A DNA stretch of 64,000 nucleotides from Hydractinia symbiolongicarpus (Eukaryota; Cnidaria; Hydrozoa; Anthoathecata; Hydractiniidae). This document shows, in pieces, positions 31,918 through 44,922 of this stretch. Position numbers and translations under genes: made by a program. The stretch lies in assembly GCF_029227915.1 (NCBI RefSeq), contig NC_079879.1, forward strand, positions 14,196,001 to 14,260,000. The letters run 5' to 3'. The notes beneath the pieces are model-generated. The model was not told the origin of the DNA. It was given only the letters and a program-made list of their open reading frames with translations, and searched no databases. Every line of letters starts with the position of its first letter. The first letter of the stretch is position 1.

Positions 31918-32329
31918 AGACGCGTAATCACCCTGTAGGTAAATTTTTTTGAGGTGCCTATTTTATTGTAAAAATTGAAAGATATGCTTGAGAAAATATT
32001 ACCCTGAAAATTTTATTAAAAACTGACAACCAGAACATGTTTAAATGTTTCATAGAAATAACAAGAAGCCCGATGGTTTGAAGATTTCCGCCATCAGCAT
32101 AGATAATAAGTATATAGTGCGAGACTATCCGCAGAGAACAAAACCGCCATACCTGTTATCCGCAACGCAACCAAAGTTTAAAACAAAAAGAAAACAATAA
32201 AGTAAACCCAACGTAAATATCTGTCGTTCTGAGGACGAAATTGATTTGAAGTAGCCCTTCTAGAGGATTTCGTAAACATCATGTTAGAGAAAGTCTAAGC
32301 CTGACTGCGTCATGATCACTGAAATATAC

Positions 32330-32949
32330 ATTTTTGACGAGCGTATCGACTTCAAAGGTGTTTAGAACATTCTTATGGACATAGATTGGTCAATAAGTGA
32401 ACCGGATATATGAGTTGGAGAGGTTACAACCTGTTTTTATTCATTGAGAAAATCAAGGAAATAGTTTTTGTCAGTAAATGCATTTAAATTAAAATCTCCG
32501 AGTATAACATCAACGATTTTGTTTCCCAAAAAATGTTGAATAAGGTATAATGACTCATCTCGATTAAGTGAATTTTTACGATATAGAAGTAGAAAACTAA
32601 CAGCATTCTTTTGAAACGTTTTCTTCGTTATTTTAAAAAAAAGTGCACCTGGAATTTTCACAATATCAAACAATTTTATAGTTTTATTATGACCAACTAA
32701 AAGACTAGAAAACCTATCCACATTGTTGTTTGGAATTAAAGTAAAGTAATCTAGTTTTAAGTCGCAATGTGAGTTCAATGGTAACTGAGTTTCTGTTAGG
32801 CATAATAAATCACTTTCCATGGGAACACCATCGGGCTTAGTATCATTTTCATGTTCGTTGTAGGATCTTGTATTAAGCAAAGTTACTATGATTGAATTTT
32901 CACTAATTACGCCAGTATCCTTTGGTGTCAATTTTGAGTGTTCTCGCAT
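32330..32949 (-). pseudogene. Endonuclease/exonuclease/phosphatase-fold domain of a Helentron relic
   Basis: Minus-strand frame with DLLCLTETQLPL (metal-binding Glu in TET), a central beta-rich part and VDVILGDFNLNAF (Asp and Asn of GDFN), then, beyond the stop at 32437 and a frameshift, THISGSLIDQ and a VYFSDHD segment (catalytic Asp-His) near 32330-32350. These are the hallmarks of an AP-endonuclease-like domain. It follows a PIF1 helicase C-terminus at 33008-33060, the order known in Helentrons (helicase then endonuclease). Confidence 0.7.
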
Positions 32950-33007
32950 ATAATTGTATTGTTTGGTCGCTTGTGTCTGATTTAATAGCTGATCTGGAAA
33001 ATGTCCC

Positions 33008-33060
33008 CGTTAAGTATAAACCCTCTAAGCTTGTGACTCGACTTAATGCAACATAGATCT
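33008..33060 (-). pseudogene. PIF1 helicase C-terminal motif
   Basis: The minus strand reads YVALSRVTSLEGLYLTG, the conserved last motif (VI) of PIF1/RecD-like helicases. It continues in frame-shifted steps to the endonuclease domain. Immediately upstream (33070-33180) is a basic stretch (SVHRKRKLDQKKKYRKSERA) of the kind found before the Rep domain, so nearly all of Rep and the helicase has been deleted. Confidence 0.75.
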
Positions 33061-33186
33061 GTCCTGTTTAAAAGCTCTTTCGGATTTACGGTACTTTTTT
33101 TTTTGATCTAGTTTTCTCTTTCTATGAACGGAAAGCATAATGTTATCAGTTATCTGTTCAGTTGTCAGTATTTTAAAATATTGAGT

Positions 33187-33794
33187 TTAAAGACACCTTC
33201 CTTGACCAGGGGACACGTATATTTCGCGTATGTAGTTTTCAACTTCTTGTAATGAATCAATTTTTAAAAGGACTGATGTACCACATTCTTTTATATGTCC
33301 AAAACTATTTCGGCTATGACGATCAAATAAATACATTTGTGGATGACCCCAAATTATAGCAAAACTAACGCCGCTTATAATGCACAACATTCCTTGTCCT
33401 TTATCGGAATGTGATGAATTATGAAATGTACGTAAAGTAGTGCTATTATATGTAACAATATGAGAAATATTTTCTAAACTTGTATTTGTATGACCTCGTT
33501 TTCAACAGTCAAACTATTTGGGAGGTCACTTGCACTTAAGTACTGGTTTGTGTAACCTAGGCTCGTGTACAACTTTGTTCCTTCGCAGAGGATATGATCA
33601 AGATCACCTGAGTTCCAAAAAAAAACCTTTTCAATAACCGACCAAACGATCGCAAACAGGGAATTACACATACATTGTGTGCCAATAAAAGTTCCAAGCC
33701 TGACACCCCCTTGATGAAAAGATCCCTGTACCGACTTTAAAACAGAGTAAGGCCCAGGATTAGTTTCAACATCACCGGAAAGTAAAAGAACCAT
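33187..33794 (-). pseudogene. 2A peptide and cysteine protease, start of a Helentron-type polyprotein
   Basis: The frame from 33794 begins MVLLLSGDVETNPGP, a canonical 2A ribosome-skipping motif, followed by a protease-like domain: FHQGGVRLGTFIGTQCMCNS (candidate Cys41), DLDHILCEGTKLYTS and LSASDLPNSL. After a frameshift near 33480-33400 the frame from 33390 contains the Asp-His element FDRHSRNSFG and ends at 33187. The layout matches relic 1 and a herpesvirus-tegument/OTU-like cysteine protease. At the NPG|P junction the ribosome would release a short leader, freeing the protease N-terminus. Confidence 0.7.
33750..33788 (-). other. 2A ribosome-skipping motif (GDVETNPGP)
   Basis: Matches the D(V/I)ExNPGP consensus exactly, with a Leu-rich, Ser-Gly upstream part as expected. 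Separation would occur between the last Gly and Pro. Confidence 0.8.
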
Positions 33795-34799
33795 AAGCAG
33801 CAGTTTCTATACACTGGGTTCACAATAGCAGTGGTGGCGTGTGACCAAGAAAAACAACCTTTAAAAACTAGAGAAACCTCTGTCATATTATTTAAAAACC
33901 ACGTAGTTTCAGCGGCTTAATAATTTCAGTAAGTTCACCAGTAAGTTCACCAATAGGTTTACCAAATAAATCTGAATATCTGATTGTCTGAATATCTGAT
34001 TGTTTGAATATCTGATTGTCTAAATATCTAGCTTTTATACTCTGTCGAGTTTCTTCTTTTTTGTACTCTGTCGAGTGTTGGTTGTGAATGTCGAACCTAA
34101 AAATAAGAAAAACTGATTCATTGCGTGCATAATTTCTTCATGGCTAAATATTTATGCGGCGATTTTATATTCTTAAAAATCGCTGCAGACACAAATTTAA
34201 ATTCCTTGTAATTTTTATTTTATTGGCAAGGTATGTTTAAAATCACTTGTTTGCGGGATTAGATAGAATACTAAGACCTCACGGTATTCTATCTAATCTG
34301 GCGGACATGAGATGAGTTGTGGGGTGACGTACATGGTGTTATTTTTATTTTTGCCATCCTCACGCATCACATAGGCAAAATATATAAACAACATAAAAAA
34401 ATCAAGTTAAAAAGTAGAAATTTGTTGAAACTTGCACTTAAAGCTTACCTCCCACTCCCAAAAAAGTTATACCTTCAAAAACGTTTACAAAATACTAGTT
34501 AGCCTGTTGAAATCTATGAATTCACCGGTCCTACATATTCTGGTCTTCAGGTTAGGCTGTTGTATAAGTATATATACGGGTTAGCAATGACCAGGCCTTT
34601 TCATGAAAATTTTGATACGTGTGTGCCAAAAAGTACACCTCAAGTATTTTAGGTGTGCTTTTGGGTGTGTGCACTAGTTAAATTCTTATAAAATTTGTCA
34701 TTTTGCAGGTGCTATCAATAGCACGCCTAACCCCCTTTGTGTGTGTGTGGAGGTGTAGCGTGCTATTGCACGCCTTTGCTTAAAAGGCCTGAATGACCC

Positions 34800-35180
34800 G
34801 TCCATATAGGAAAAAAAATTAGAAACTATATGATCATGTGCTTTCTGCAAACTCTTAAGAAGATACAAGGGTTTAAATCTTTTCCTGACATCAGTAAAAA
34901 AGAGCCAATGTACACAAAACTTTATCCAGAATTTGTTTATCTATTGCATCTATGTATAGCGTGAAGCTCTGTTCAAGAAAATGTCTCGGATCATGCGCTT
35001 TTGACAAATGGTTAATGAGATATAGATACAGTTTTAGAATTTTGCTGACGTTAGCAAAGTTCTTCTCTAAAGAACAAAAAAATTTGTATACTCGTTGCCT
35101 TCATCGTGAAAATCTGAAAACACTGATCAAGAAAATGAATAGACTTGTAATGACGTCATCAACGTTTTGATTCTGAAATG
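34800..35180 (-). mobile_element. Inverted Helitron-like module fragment
   Basis: Carries, in reverse orientation, the modules of the array family (TGATCAAGAAAATG, TGACGTCATCAA, TTGCCTTCATCGT). No ends are present. Confidence 0.6.
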
Positions 35181-35265
35181 GGTTGAGGGACCCCGGTTCG
35201 GTTTTTTAGGGCTTCAAAAATAATATTCACTTTACTGGGCACAGACGGACACAACTTTTGTATTA

Positions 35266-35400
35266 TCTATTATATATATTATAATACCCGTATATGTCTG
35301 TCTGTCTGTCACGCAAAATGGTAACAGCAGTAGCGAGACACACAAAATGCATTAATAAACAACGATGAACCTGTGGATGTATTCACGGGCTACCGACTAG
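35266..35400 (+). mobile_element. Short Helitron-like element (135 bp)
   Basis: Starts TCTATTATATATATTATAAT and ends with a hairpin (CCTGTGGAT/ATTCACGGG) and CTACCGACTAG, followed by T. It has a CTGT tract and CACGCAAAATGG near the 5' end, like the copies at 37496-38051. Confidence 0.7.
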
Positions 35401-36742
35401 TTATATAGATTAGATTTTCCTTAAAAACTTATTCGTTTACTATTTTTGAAAAACCTACACATTTTTTTGCAGACTACAAAAAGTTTGATGTAATATTTTT
35501 TAACATTCTGTTTATAATTCCAGTATTTCACTGATTCACGACCCAAAGAGTTAAACTATACTTACTCAAATTAATTTTCTCTAAAGTTAGAAATATAAAT
35601 AAAAATGTTGTAAGCAAATCTTTTAGCAAATGAATAACAAAAACAACAGAGCACCCCGCAATAACACACTTTAAGCAGCTGCCATATTTGTTTATAATGA
35701 TCAGTATTAATTGATTGTATTTATGCTCACGTGCTTCAACTTAGTAAAGATGGTGCCAATGTTTGGTGTGACTGTAGCGGCCAGCTGCAAAAACATTAGT
35801 CTGTTTTAAAAACAAGTTAAAGTTTTATAAAAGATAAAGTAACAATTTAACTGACAACATCTTCTGATGATATTAAGCTCTAGCTTACCTCTCGCCCCAG
35901 TTTATTGCTTTCTCATTGGTCTAGAAATATTTGTCACTAAAGCTTGGTTTCCATCTGGTGTTAATTTGCGATAAGCATGTGCTCTAATTGGAGTTAATTT
36001 TTTAACACATAATGAAAACATCCAGCTAAATATAAGTTTATTTTGATATTTTAATGTCATGTAAGGACAGCCTTAGTATTGAACAAAAAAAAATTGGTAT
36101 ATTGTAAAAAACGTAATGTAAACTTAAAGATTGTATTTTTCTCCACTTGCGTCAATTTCCCCCTAATTGGTTAATCACATAAAATTATTTTGAATTTAAC
36201 CTGATCTTGACAAAAAATACTAATGCTATAAGAGTGATATTTAGTTGTTTTGAAGTGGGAGGTAAGCTTTAAAAAGAGTTAATAGTTAGTTAATAGTTAG
36301 ACAAACAAATTCTAGTTGCTTTTCTATCTGAAATCAGTAAAGTTAGAAGCTAATTTGCCTATGTTGTACTCCATTTTTGCCTAATGCACGCAAAAATTCC
36401 ATAGCTAGCTAGCTAATTTTGTAAACATTAAAAAATTATCTAAATATAGCCAGCCTATAGCTATACTTAAAATACTGTGTCCTGTTAAATGCAAAAAAAT
36501 ACAGTATATATCTAGCTAGCTAGGTACAGGTTAAAATATGTATTACCTAAGCTAGTTCAATCACACCCCAATCAAATTTTCTGTAAAGATGAATTCTGGA
36601 GGTGAATATATACTCTAGAAGGTTTTCCAGAAAATACAATATTAATATCTTTTTTAACAGCTATGTTTAGTCCTTTCTCGAGCTTTCTAACAATAATCAG
36701 CAGGAGAACGGTTTCACACGAGATTGAATATTTCTGCTAGCT

Positions 36743-36982
<240 letters not shown>

Positions 36983-37495
36983 CTCTTTGCCTATAGAACC
37001 GCCATTGCATTTCATTGCACGAATCATGCGATAATAAACGCACGGCAAAATCGATCACATGGTTCGTGGATTCATGCCATTACAGAAAAAATAATGAATG
37101 AGGGAGAGTATCCGTAGCTGTGTTTCCATCGTAATGCTTTTATAAATGTATCAACAAAGTTCCCGACGTGATAAATCAGATAAATCAATCGAAGTTTCTG
37201 TGTTATTCTTTATTATTTAAACGTTTTAACTTACTGAAATCAGACGTCTTTGCAACACTGACCACATCTTCTTGTTGTTTCTGAAGACAGCTTCGCCTCG
37301 CCAGCTGTCTTACTTTTTGATTATTTTCCTTTGTTCAAACAGTTAGTCGTTTCCTTATGGAGACAGTATCAGATCTAGACAATTAGTATACCAAAAATTT
37401 CAGAATTTCCCCTTTCATGCTCTAAATTTAATTATCTCCATAGTACTTCAACTTTCTTCAACTATCACAATGAGCATTATCCCCCGTTGGGCTTT

Positions 37496-37905
<410 letters not shown>

Positions 37906-38051
37906 TCTATATTATAATGCCCGTAAACGTCTGTCCGTCCGTCTGTCTGTCACGCAAAATGGTAGCTTAGCTGCGCAGGTAACGAGACACACACAATGCG
38001 GTATAAAAAGGACGGACGAACCCGTGGGTTTTTCCACGGGCTAACGACTAG
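37906..38051 (+). mobile_element. Short Helitron-like element (146 bp)
   Basis: Starts TCTATATTATAATGCCCGTA directly after CTAG of the previous copy and ends with the hairpin CCCGTGGGTTTTTCCACGGG and CTAACGACTAG, followed by T. Confidence 0.8.
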
Positions 38052-38539
38052 TTTCATTTAATTTCATAACATCGTTGCCACAACAACGCTAGCAGATAAT
38101 AGATCTATTGTCACACAAACAAAAGGCATTCGAAACCAGATCACCAACAATATTATTATAATCAAACTCGTTTGATTTTATTCAAATATTATAACCATAC
38201 AGCAAATTATGAGGTTATGACGCACATGTCAGGTGCTGAAATTATACATATTATAGCTATATTATAAGAAATTATAAGAAATTACAACTCTATTTTAAAC
38301 ATATTTTAAGAAATTATATTGATATTATAAGTTATATTTTAGTGATATTGTACAATTGTGTCAGGCCCTTAATAAAAATAGAAATGAGCGTGATAAGCAT
38401 TAATTATCATAATTAATAGCCACGAGGCAATGCTGTGTTTTTTTTTTAATTTCCGCGCCCGAAGGCGTAGGAAATTCTTTAAAACCGTCGTTTTTTTCTT
38501 TTGGAGTATTTTTTGAGAAAAAATCGACCGTGGGATTTC

Positions 38540-39615
38540 ACATTCCTTTGATTTTTTGTTACCTAAATGTCATGTTAGGCCAAAATTGGTCCAAAAATTA
38601 AAACTACTTTATTTTCGACAAAATTTGGCACAGTTAACAAAGAAAGTATGTTAAACGTGATGGTGACATGAAACATTTTGATTTTATGCCACCGTAAATG
38701 CCATTTTAGGCCAAAATTAGTCAAAAAATTAAAACTACTTCATTTTCAACAAAAATTGGCAAAGTTAACAAGAAATATGTGCTGAACATAATGGTGACAT
38801 CAAAATTTTGATTTTGTTACCTAAATGTCAGTTTAGGCCAAAATTGGTCCAAAAATTAAAACTACTTTATTTTCGACAAAATTTGGCAAAGTTAACAAGA
38901 AAAGTATGCTGAACATATTGGTGACATCAAAATTTTGATTTTTCCCACCTAAATGCCATTTTAGGCCAAAATTGGTCCAAAAATTAAAACCACCTCATTT
39001 TCGGCCAAATTTGGCAAAGTTAACAAATTAAGTATGCTGAACGTGATGGTGTCATTAAAATTTTGATTTTTTGCCACCTTAAATGTCATTTTAGGCCAAA
39101 ATTGGTCCAAAAATTAAAACTACTTCATTTCCAACAAAAATTGGCAAAGTTAAGAAGAAAAGTATGCTGAAAATGATGGCGATACAAAAGTTTGATTTTT
39201 TGTCACCTAAATGTCATTTTAGGCCAAAATTTGTCCAAAAATTAAAACTACTTTATTTTCCACAAAAAATTGGCACAGTTAATAAAAAAGTATGCTGAAC
39301 ATGATGGTGGCATCAAAATTTTGATTTTTTGTCAACTAAATGCCGTTTTAGGCCAAAATTTGTCCAAAAATTAAAACTACTTTATTTTCGACAAAAATTG
39401 GCACAGTTAATAAAAAAGTATGCTGAACATGATGGTGGCATCAAAATTTTGATTTTTTGTCAACTAAATGCCGTTTTAGGCCAAAATTTGTCCAAAAATT
39501 AAAACTACTTTATTTTCGACAAAAATTGGCACAGTTAATAAAAAAGTATGCTGAACATGATGGTGGCATCAAAATTTTGATTTTTTGTCAACTAAATGCC
39601 GTTTAAGACCATTAA
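38540..39615. repeat. Tandem array, about 8.7 units of 122-130 bp
   Basis: Each unit has TTTTGATTTTTTGTCACCTA, TTTTAGGCCAAAATTGGTCC and AGTATGCTGAACATGATGGT. Units 7-9 (from about 39290) are nearly identical with a period of 123 bp; the left units have diverged. Confidence 0.9.
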
Positions 39616-40044
39616 CGTTTTTCTGTATTTTTTGTTAGCAATTTCTTTTAAAATGTGAGTGTCATAAACACGTTTCGTTTTGTTTGCGTTTGTTGTAAGA
39701 TATAATGTCACTGGTGTGCTTTATTTTCAGAGCTTCATGCACCAAACCTCTTCGAATGTTTGGCACGATAACACAACAAATTAGCAGGTTGTCATCAAGT
39801 ATTTTGGTAGCAAGCGGAAATTCTTAGAGCCCCCAGGGCTTCTTGTCTGTTTTGTTTTGTCTGGCCTCCCAAAACAATGGCGAATAGAATAGAAGAAAAT
39901 TAAATCTAAGTGGAGAAGGTGATACGGATGTTTTTACGTGAGGCAACCTTTTTAAACAGACCTAAAATTTCTTTCCACTTTTTGATGCCATGTTTCACAA
40001 AGAAAAACAAGCCAAAAAGAACAGCGTGAACGGAGCCTACCATA

Positions 40045-41220
40045 ATGAGGCATATCGGAAAAGTGGGATGCGGAATGCTGACCGGGACACGGGATGCGGG
40101 ATTCAAAAAAATCATCGAAATAAAATAATGAACGTTATTTTTTCTCGCCATGGGTTTAACGCACGAAAAACTCGATAATGAATAAATATATTTTCGTTTA
40201 TTTTTAACAGACTTAAAAAAGTATAACGAAAAATAACAGAATTTTCACAAGTTCAAAAAAAATGTGAATTATGAAAAACACAAAGGATAAGGGGGATAAG
40301 GCGACTTTGCTTTGAAATTTTTTAAATGTGCAGAGTGGGTAGAAAGGATATCCTTTTTTGCTGGTATCAATTAGTATAATTAATAAACAAAAACCAGATA
40401 AATTCAAAATTCACAATGTGTAAAATCTTGTCCAGCAAGCAAAAATCCAAAATCCAGTTACAAAATCGTGTCTAGTAGAATAATCAAAATGCGTTCAAAA
40501 TCCAGAATCGAGTTTCACACTACAAAATAATATTCACAATGATAAGAATAACAGCTTGCAATCATACAACGTCTCAAACACTACACTGGCAAACTATTCG
40601 CGCATGATTCGCGCATATTTTTAGTCGATTAATTTCCCTGATCATCTCGGTCGGTAGACCGTAATTTGTAGCGCGGATAGTTGGGTTTAGATACGAGAAA
40701 ACGAGACGAGTTGTGTCTACTCCTGTATGCCATATGCTGTGAGAACCTGGTTTCTACTCCTGGTTTTTATTAAAAAGAAAAAGGGCATTTCATATTCACG
40801 AAAATTTTCGTTCTTCTTACTCAATGAAATAAACACTCACACATAGACTGGTTTCTGCAATATCAACTATTTCAATCTCTTTTCAGACTGTATAGCTCGA
40901 AGCACTACTTTTTCAGAGCGGAGGCATTTACATTTGTTGCTTGGTATCTCAACCTCGCCAAAGAATACATAAAAGTTCAATGTCAAACAAATCGTTTCGT
41001 ATCACATTAAGTTCACCAAGCGAGAAAAAAATGAAGTCATGCATTTCTGACTGTTGTATTCTTTTTAGAAAATTCCGGCGTAGTTTATTTTAATGTCTAC
41101 GCGATGTTCGGTAGCGGCATGGTCAGTATTATATTTCCATGAATTTTTTGCATCCTGCATCCCGCATCCCGATAGGTCATCCCGCATCCCGCATTTCACA
41201 TTCCACTTTTCCGACATACC
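40045..41220. mobile_element. Candidate inverted-repeat element, 6-bp duplication
   Basis: ACCATA is present immediately on both sides (40039-40044 and 41221-41226). The ends share GGCATATCGGAAAAGTGG/GGTATGTCGGAAAAGTGG in inverted orientation, offset by four bases. Subterminal GGGATGCGG repeats are present at both ends. No transposase seen. Confidence 0.4.
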
Positions 41221-41522
41221 ACCATATTGGCGATTTTATCGAACTCCATGTCAGTGCTCATTTAAAGATAAGGGCGTTTGTTTAACTACGGTTTCACACG
41301 AACATTTTGCGACGGCCCTCTTATTAGACGAGAATAAGAGATCCACAAGATCGTTAAAAATGGCAGTTGGAAAAAAAACACAATAAATTCAAGATATTGA
41401 AGTACCATTATTTCCATTTCTAGTAGGTTTTATATCCTCAAATTATCAGGAAAGTCATAACTCCGTCTGCACTTTGAAATAAATATATATTAATTTTTTT
41501 CGATAAGGGTGATTACGCGCCT

Positions 41523-44150
41523 TTAATCAAACACATTCACACATACAAACCTGAGTTTGTCACTAAAATCCTAAATTCTTTGCACGTCAACAATCTTGAT
41601 TTAGGAGCTAATAATGTCACCGAAGCGTTTGAATTTTTTAATAAATGTCGAACAAGATTGCCAGAAGCATCCTTTCATTTACGAAAGTTTCAGTTTAATT
41701 CCCGTGAATTGGAGGATATGGTATCCAACGTGTTTCTGTCTAATATGAGCTCAATATCGCGTGCCAAAGTACTGGGGGTTACATGGAACAAATGAAGGAC
41801 AATATATAAGTCGACACCAACCAAAATAGAGGTGCTCAGTTTCATCGCATTGACCCGTTAGGTTTAATTAACCCATTTGTTATGAGGTTGCAGGTTTTAT
41901 TTCAGACGTTTGTACAGCTGGTGTAAAGTGGGATGAGTTGATTGATGGTGAGTGTTTGGATGAATGGAGGTTAGTCAATGACGACATCGAGAGTTGTAGT
42001 GAGATTGTTGTTCCATGGTGGTATGGTGACCATGTTAATGCTGATAATCGGTTTTTGTGAGGCCAGTCTAAAGGGGTCTGGATGTTGTATATATGTTTGT
42101 TTCGTTGATGCAGAAGGGAAGGCACAAGTCTCGTTGGTTGCATCACAACACGTGTAGTACCGATATCGAAATCTACAATTCCCAGGTTAGAGCTTCAATC
42201 CCTGTATTGTTGTCGAAATTGATAAATCAGGTCAGAAAGAGACTGTCGTCAGTATTTCATAGCGATTTCGTTTATTTATGGAGAGACTCCACAATCACGT
42301 TGTCATGGATAAAAAGTAACAAGCGTTTGACGTCATACATGCACCGTCGTGTCCAGCCGATCAAATCCTTCACCACCGTCGACCAATGGTTCCATATTAA
42401 TACGTCTAAAAATCCTGCTGATGTCTTATCTAGAGGTTGTGTCATGTCTAAGTTGTCTGAGTCGGGAATGTGGTTCACAGGTGCTGAGTTTTTAACCACG
42501 GGAAGCCGTTTAATTGATGTTGATAGTTTAGCGGCTAATCATTTTCTTTTCATCTGGTGCATTAGAATTTGTTTTTGGGGAGAGAGGTATTGATGGTGAA
42601 GTCGAAAATGTGTCGTGTTTAACTTCTCAAGCAGAAAGAGGTTCAATGGATTTAACTTTTATAAACATATAGAAATTCAGCAATTATGGAAAATTGATTA
42701 GAACAGCCCTGTTATTAAGATTCATAAATAATTTGAAGAAAAGGAAAATGAAAAACACTTTGAGCCTAACATCCTATATAACCAGTGAAGAATTTACGGT
42801 GGCCGAAAATAAGTGGATATCGTAGATCCAACAAAAAATAAAAAAAAAAAGAAAATTTTTAATCAACTTAAAGGACATTTAAATCTAAAGGAAGAAAATG
42901 GAATTATGAGATGCATGGGGAGACTTAAAAATGCTCCATTATCATACGATATAAAACATCCTATCCTTTTATCAAGAGATAAGAAATTTTCAGAATTAAT
43001 CATTAAACACTGTTATCATAAAGTATTACACAATGGAATGCGAGAAACATTGAATGAATTAAGAACACGATTCTGCATACCACAAGCAAGAAATTATGTT
43101 AAGAAAATTATTGACAAATGCATACTTTGCAAAAGATTCGAAGAAAAACCATTTCATTATCCTCCTTCCACAGATTTGCCGTCTTATCGCTTAAAGGAAA
43201 ACTTTCCATTCACATTTACTGACTTAAATTACACTGGACCAATTTATGACAAAAACATTTATCACTCAAAGGAGATGAACAAATCATGGATTTTTCTATT
43301 TACGTGTGCAACAACTAGAGGGATTTATTTAGACTTGGTTCCAGACTGCAGGTCATCATCGTGTATAAAGGGACTTAGACGTTTCATAAGTAACCGTGGT
43401 ACACTAAAATTGATTATATCGGATAATCGTTCGCAATTCATTTCGGAACAGACACAAAAGTTTGCTTGCAGCAAAGGAATCACCTGGAAATTTAATCTAG
43501 CAGCAGCACCTTGGTGGGGTGGGATATACGAACGCCTTGTACGTTCCACTAAACGCTGCTTAAAAAAATGTTATTCAGATCCTATTTCACATACGAATAG
43601 GTACAAACTGTGTTGTCAGAAATCCAAATGATCATTATCAACAGACCATTAACCTTTTTATATGAAGAGCCTGGAAAAATAGCATTGACACCAAATGACT
43701 TGTTGTTTGGACGGAGACTGGAGCTAGAATCAGGAGATCAATGTAAGTTACCATTGGATAGCAACTTATTTGAAAATTCTAAAAAACTGAAGTCGAATCT
43801 GGATCATTTTTGGAAAATGTGGCTTAATGATTACGTAAGTGAATTACGAGAACATTAAAGATGTAACTCCAACGACAAGATTAGTAGTATTGCTGTGGAC
43901 GACATAGTTATTATTTGAGATGACAATCAACCTCGTACGTTATGGGCTTTGGGTGTGATTGACGAACTTATATGCGGTAAAGACGGGAAATGTCGAGGAG
44001 CAGCAGTGTGTTAAGTGAAAAATGGAAAAAGACTTAAAATTTCACGACCAATTAACAAATTGTATCCGGTGGAGTATAAGCTTAAGAAAGAAGTACCACT
44101 AGAAACTATTCCAGTACAAACAATACAAGATGAAGATATACCTTTGGTTG
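41523..44150 (+). pseudogene. BEL/Pao pol, 3' part (RT, RNase H, integrase)
   Basis: Resumes at TTAA 41523 with the second half of RT (LHVNNLDLGANNVTEAFEFF: the YVDD-like position reads VNN), then RNase H (LWRDSTITLSWIKSNK at 42270, NPADVLSRG at 42409), a zinc-binding integrase N-terminus (H...CILCKRF near 43120), the core with TDLNYTGPIY and SDNRSQF (43420-43440) and LAAAPWWGGIYERLVRSTKR, and a C-terminal part at 43660-44150 (LTPNDLLFGRRL; ISRPINKLYP). Stops and frame changes occur at 41795, about 42060, 42593, 43631, 43858 and 44010. The right LTR could not be delimited. Confidence 0.85.
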
Positions 44151-44617
44151 TCAGTTGTTTTTTGTTCACGATTCTTATGTTGACCGTGGGGGAGGAAGTT
44201 GCGTTATTTACTGCTTTTTTAGTCTGCCCCAGTGCCTTCTTTTTGCGCATGCTTTTCGTTCTTTTCAGTAGCTTTTACGACACAATCAAGAGAACACGTG
44301 TATATAATTGTTCACAAAAATATCATTTAAAACCAAAAATTCCGCGTATTATTTGCTTTATTCAGGCAGTAAACAGAATACGATGATTGTCTTATATATT
44401 GTAACCACAGTATCAAAATATGTAGTTAATTTAGCAATCAATAAAATTTTTTACCAGCATGAAACGTTCTGGCTACCTAAATAAATTCCCTAGTTGGGAG
44501 AGAATTAACCTTAGGATGTGTATTTTTGTTGGTTTAAAACGCATTTTAGCCTCGTTCTCAGAAAAAAATCCGTTAAAATGAGGATTTGGGCTTTAGCCTG
44601 GATAAGTTTAAATAATA

Positions 44618-44922
<305 letters not shown>

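Larger units (their letters stand above)
34442..36268. mobile_element. Second TTAA element (1.8 kb)
   Basis: 15-bp perfect terminal inverted repeats AGCTTACCTCCCACT, with TTAA at 34438-34441 and 36269-36272. Non-autonomous: inside are reverse-oriented Helitron modules, a 135-bp Helitron and AT-rich sequence. It is nested in the larger TTAA element. A third terminus of the same family is at 62734-62748. Confidence 0.75.

Noticed and set aside
34690-34770. GTGCTATCAATAGCAC hairpin and related GCACGCC words as a terminator or RNA
   Set aside because: Short imperfect palindromes in a nested transposon region; no further support.
38540-39615. CRISPR-like array
   Set aside because: Units are contiguous with no unique spacers and the DNA is eukaryotic.
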